From Bacillota bacterium (lineage in GTDB: Bacteria; Bacillota; Dethiobacteria; DTU022): DNA of 5,292 nucleotides. Below are positions 3,983-5,292 of the stretch, piece after piece. The stretch lies in assembly GCA_012510625.1 (NCBI GenBank), contig JAAZHP010000162.1, positions 1-5,292 on the forward strand, given 5' to 3'. The stretch's first letter is position 1. Each line of letters starts with the position of its first letter. Position numbers and translations under genes: made by a program. The notes under the pieces are model-generated. The model saw only the letters and a list, made by a program, of their open reading frames with translations, was not told where the DNA came from and searched no databases.

Positions 3983-5292
3983 ATGTCCCTGGCAAAGGCA
4001 GAAATTGTGGAGCAGCTGATAAAAATCCTGGGCGAAGACCAGGTCGTTACCGACGAGGAGGTTCTGAAAAGAAGCAGCGTGGACCGCTTCCGGCGCTTCG
4101 AGGAGATACACGGCGTCTTTAACGGGCCCTTTCCTGCCGCCGTGGTTTACGTGCACAGCGCCGCGGAAGCGGCAGAAGTGCTCAAGTTCGCGAATAAGCA
4201 CGGCCTGAACGTGGTCCCCCGGACCGGGCAGACGGCCACGGAAGGCGGGCTGGAAACGGCCGTGGAGAATTCCATTGTCCTGGACGGCTCCCGGATGAAC
4301 CAGATCATCAACATCGACACTTACAACATGCAGGCCACCTGCCAGTGCGGCACCCCCCTGCAGCTGCTGGAGGACCGGCTGAGGGCCCTGGGCTACACCA
4401 CCGGCCACTCTCCCCAGTCGAAGCCCATGGCTCACCTGGGCGGCCTGGTGGCCACCAGGAGCATCGGCCAGTTTTCCACGCTTTACGGCGGCATTGAAGA
4501 CATGGTCGTGGGCCTGGAAGCCGTCTTCCCGGACGGCCATATCGCCAGGATCAAGAATGTGCCGCGCCGGGCGGCGGGTCCCGATATCCGCCACGTCATC
4601 ATCGGCAACGAGGGCGCCCTCTGCTTTATCACCGAGGTGACAGTGAAGATCTACAAGTATATGCCTGAGAACAACATCCTCTTCGGCTACACCCTGGAAA
4701 GCATGAAAACGGGATTTGAGATACTGCGCGAGGTGATGGTCAACGGCTACCGCCCCTCCGTGACCAGGCTTTACGACCCCGAAGACGCATTCTATCATTT
4801 TCCGCATTTTTCCGAAGGCAGGTGCGTGCTCATCTTCATGGCGGAGGGGCCCAAAGGCATTGCCGGGGCAACCGCCGCCGCCATCAAGGAGATCGTGTCG
4901 CGCCACCCCGATTGCAAGCAGGTAGACAACCGCTACATCGAGGCCTGGTTTGAAAACCTGAACTGGGATGCCTCGGACGTGGCCCAGGAGAGGGCCGAGA
5001 TCCTGGAAACGAAAAATATTGGCAATACCACCGAGATTTCGGCCGGCTGGGATAAGATCTACGACATCTACGAGGCCTGCGTGGAGAGGATCCGCAGCGA
5101 GGTCCCCGACATGACCCTGGTGGGCGGCCACGCATCGCACTGCTATATCAACGGGACCAACCTCTATTTCGTCCATTACTACAACGTGGTGGACTGCAAG
5201 CCCGAAGAGGAGCTTACCAAGTACCACCTGCCCATAAAGAAGATCATCGTGGAAGAGACGCTTAAAGCCGGGGGCTCCATGTGCCACCACCA
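3983..5292 (+). CDS. ygcU: FAD-linked oxidase, YgcU-like (AGPS/GlcD type), 3'-truncated by the window
   Basis: The frame is open from ATG 3983 to the window edge: 436 complete codons of an expected 480-490. AGGAGG (3968-3973) precedes the start by nine bases. It is a vanillyl-alcohol-oxidase-type flavoprotein with an N-terminal FAD-binding half and a C-terminal substrate half. Visible are VVPRTGQTATEGGLE (77-91), the FAD pyrophosphate region; GGLVATRSIGQFSTLYGGIEDMVV (153-176) and RRAAGPDIRHVIIGNEGALCFITEVTVKI (from 195), laid out as in alkyldihydroxyacetonephosphate synthase (AGPS); and MCHH (433-436), where AGPS has its HHHG(V/I)GK motif. The match to E. coli YgcU is very strong from memory. 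Ether-lipid synthesis is unlikely because the neighbours are catabolic. More probably it oxidises a hydroxy acid or a sugar-like alcohol and passes electrons to an electron-transfer flavoprotein, which in E. coli is suggested by the nearby ygcQR genes. No membrane segment or signal peptide is seen. Reaction and acceptor are inferred. Confidence 0.9.
   Translation, partial: MSLAKAEIVEQLIKILGEDQVVTDEEVLKRSSVDRFRRFEEIHGVFNGPFPAAVVYVHSAAEAAEVLKFANKHGLNVVPRTGQTATEGGLETAVENSIVLDGSRMNQIINIDTYNMQATCQCGTPLQLLEDRLRALGYTTGHSPQSKPMAHLGGLVATRSIGQFSTLYGGIEDMVVGLEAVFPDGHIARIKNVPRRAAGPDIRHVIIGNEGALCFITEVTVKIYKYMPENNILFGYTLESMKTGFEILREVMVNGYRPSVTRLYDPEDAFYHFPHFSEGRCVLIFMAEGPKGIAGATAAAIKEIVSRHPDCKQVDNRYIEAWFENLNWDASDVAQERAEILETKNIGNTTEISAGWDKIYDIYEACVERIRSEVPDMTLVGGHASHCYINGTNLYFVHYYNVVDCKPEEELTKYHLPIKKIIVEETLKAGGSMCHH

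Noticed and set aside
3908..5290. A 460-codon minus-strand open frame opposite the FAD oxidase
   Set aside because: The + strand frame from 3983 encodes an unmistakable FAD-linked oxidase with a good ribosome binding site; the antisense frame is a codon-bias shadow.

Overview
The window looks like a chromosomal segment of a Gram-positive-type anaerobe, probably a Clostridia/Negativicutes or Peptococcaceae-like Firmicute. The reasons are strong GGAGG ribosome binding sites, a consensus TTGACA-N17-TATACT promoter, a GlpP-type RNA antiterminator with a leader terminator, and intergenic spacers packed with short palindromic repeats. The exact genus cannot be read from the sequence. The operon genes are visibly more GC-rich than the antiporter tail at the left edge.

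Layout: (1) bases 1-327 hold the C-terminal 108 codons of an NhaC-family Na+/H+ antiporter, followed by two hairpins, the second a good intrinsic terminator. (2) Bases 458-752 are non-coding and contain a small palindrome, a perfect CCCCCCTTT/AAAGGGGGG hairpin and a degenerate tandem array of about 24 bp period that runs up to the next gene. (3) Bases 753-1316 encode a GlpP/YgcP-family antiterminator. (4) Bases 1317-1704 are another repeat-rich spacer. They end in a sigma-A promoter with a palindrome in its spacer and a short leader that can fold either into an intrinsic terminator or into a competing upstream hairpin. (5) Bases 1705-5292 are a tight three-gene operon: an SDR dehydrogenase (YgcW-like), an FGGY carbohydrate kinase (YgcE-like) and an FAD-linked oxidase of the AGPS/GlcD type (YgcU-like). 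The last gene is cut by the window edge two bases after its Cys-His-His.

The main point is that the four genes GlpP/YgcP, YgcW, YgcE and YgcU correspond to the functionally obscure ygcP-ygcW-ygcE-ygcU set of Escherichia coli, here compacted in a Gram-positive-type genome and preceded by a terminator/antiterminator leader. I infer a catabolic pathway for an unidentified polyol, sugar or sugar acid that is oxidised by the SDR and the flavoenzyme and phosphorylated by the kinase. A phosphorylated intermediate would bind the GlpP-like protein and let RNA polymerase read through the leader terminator. The homologies rest on remembered sequence patterns and the regulation on visible complementarity. 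Neither substrate nor ligand can be deduced from this window.
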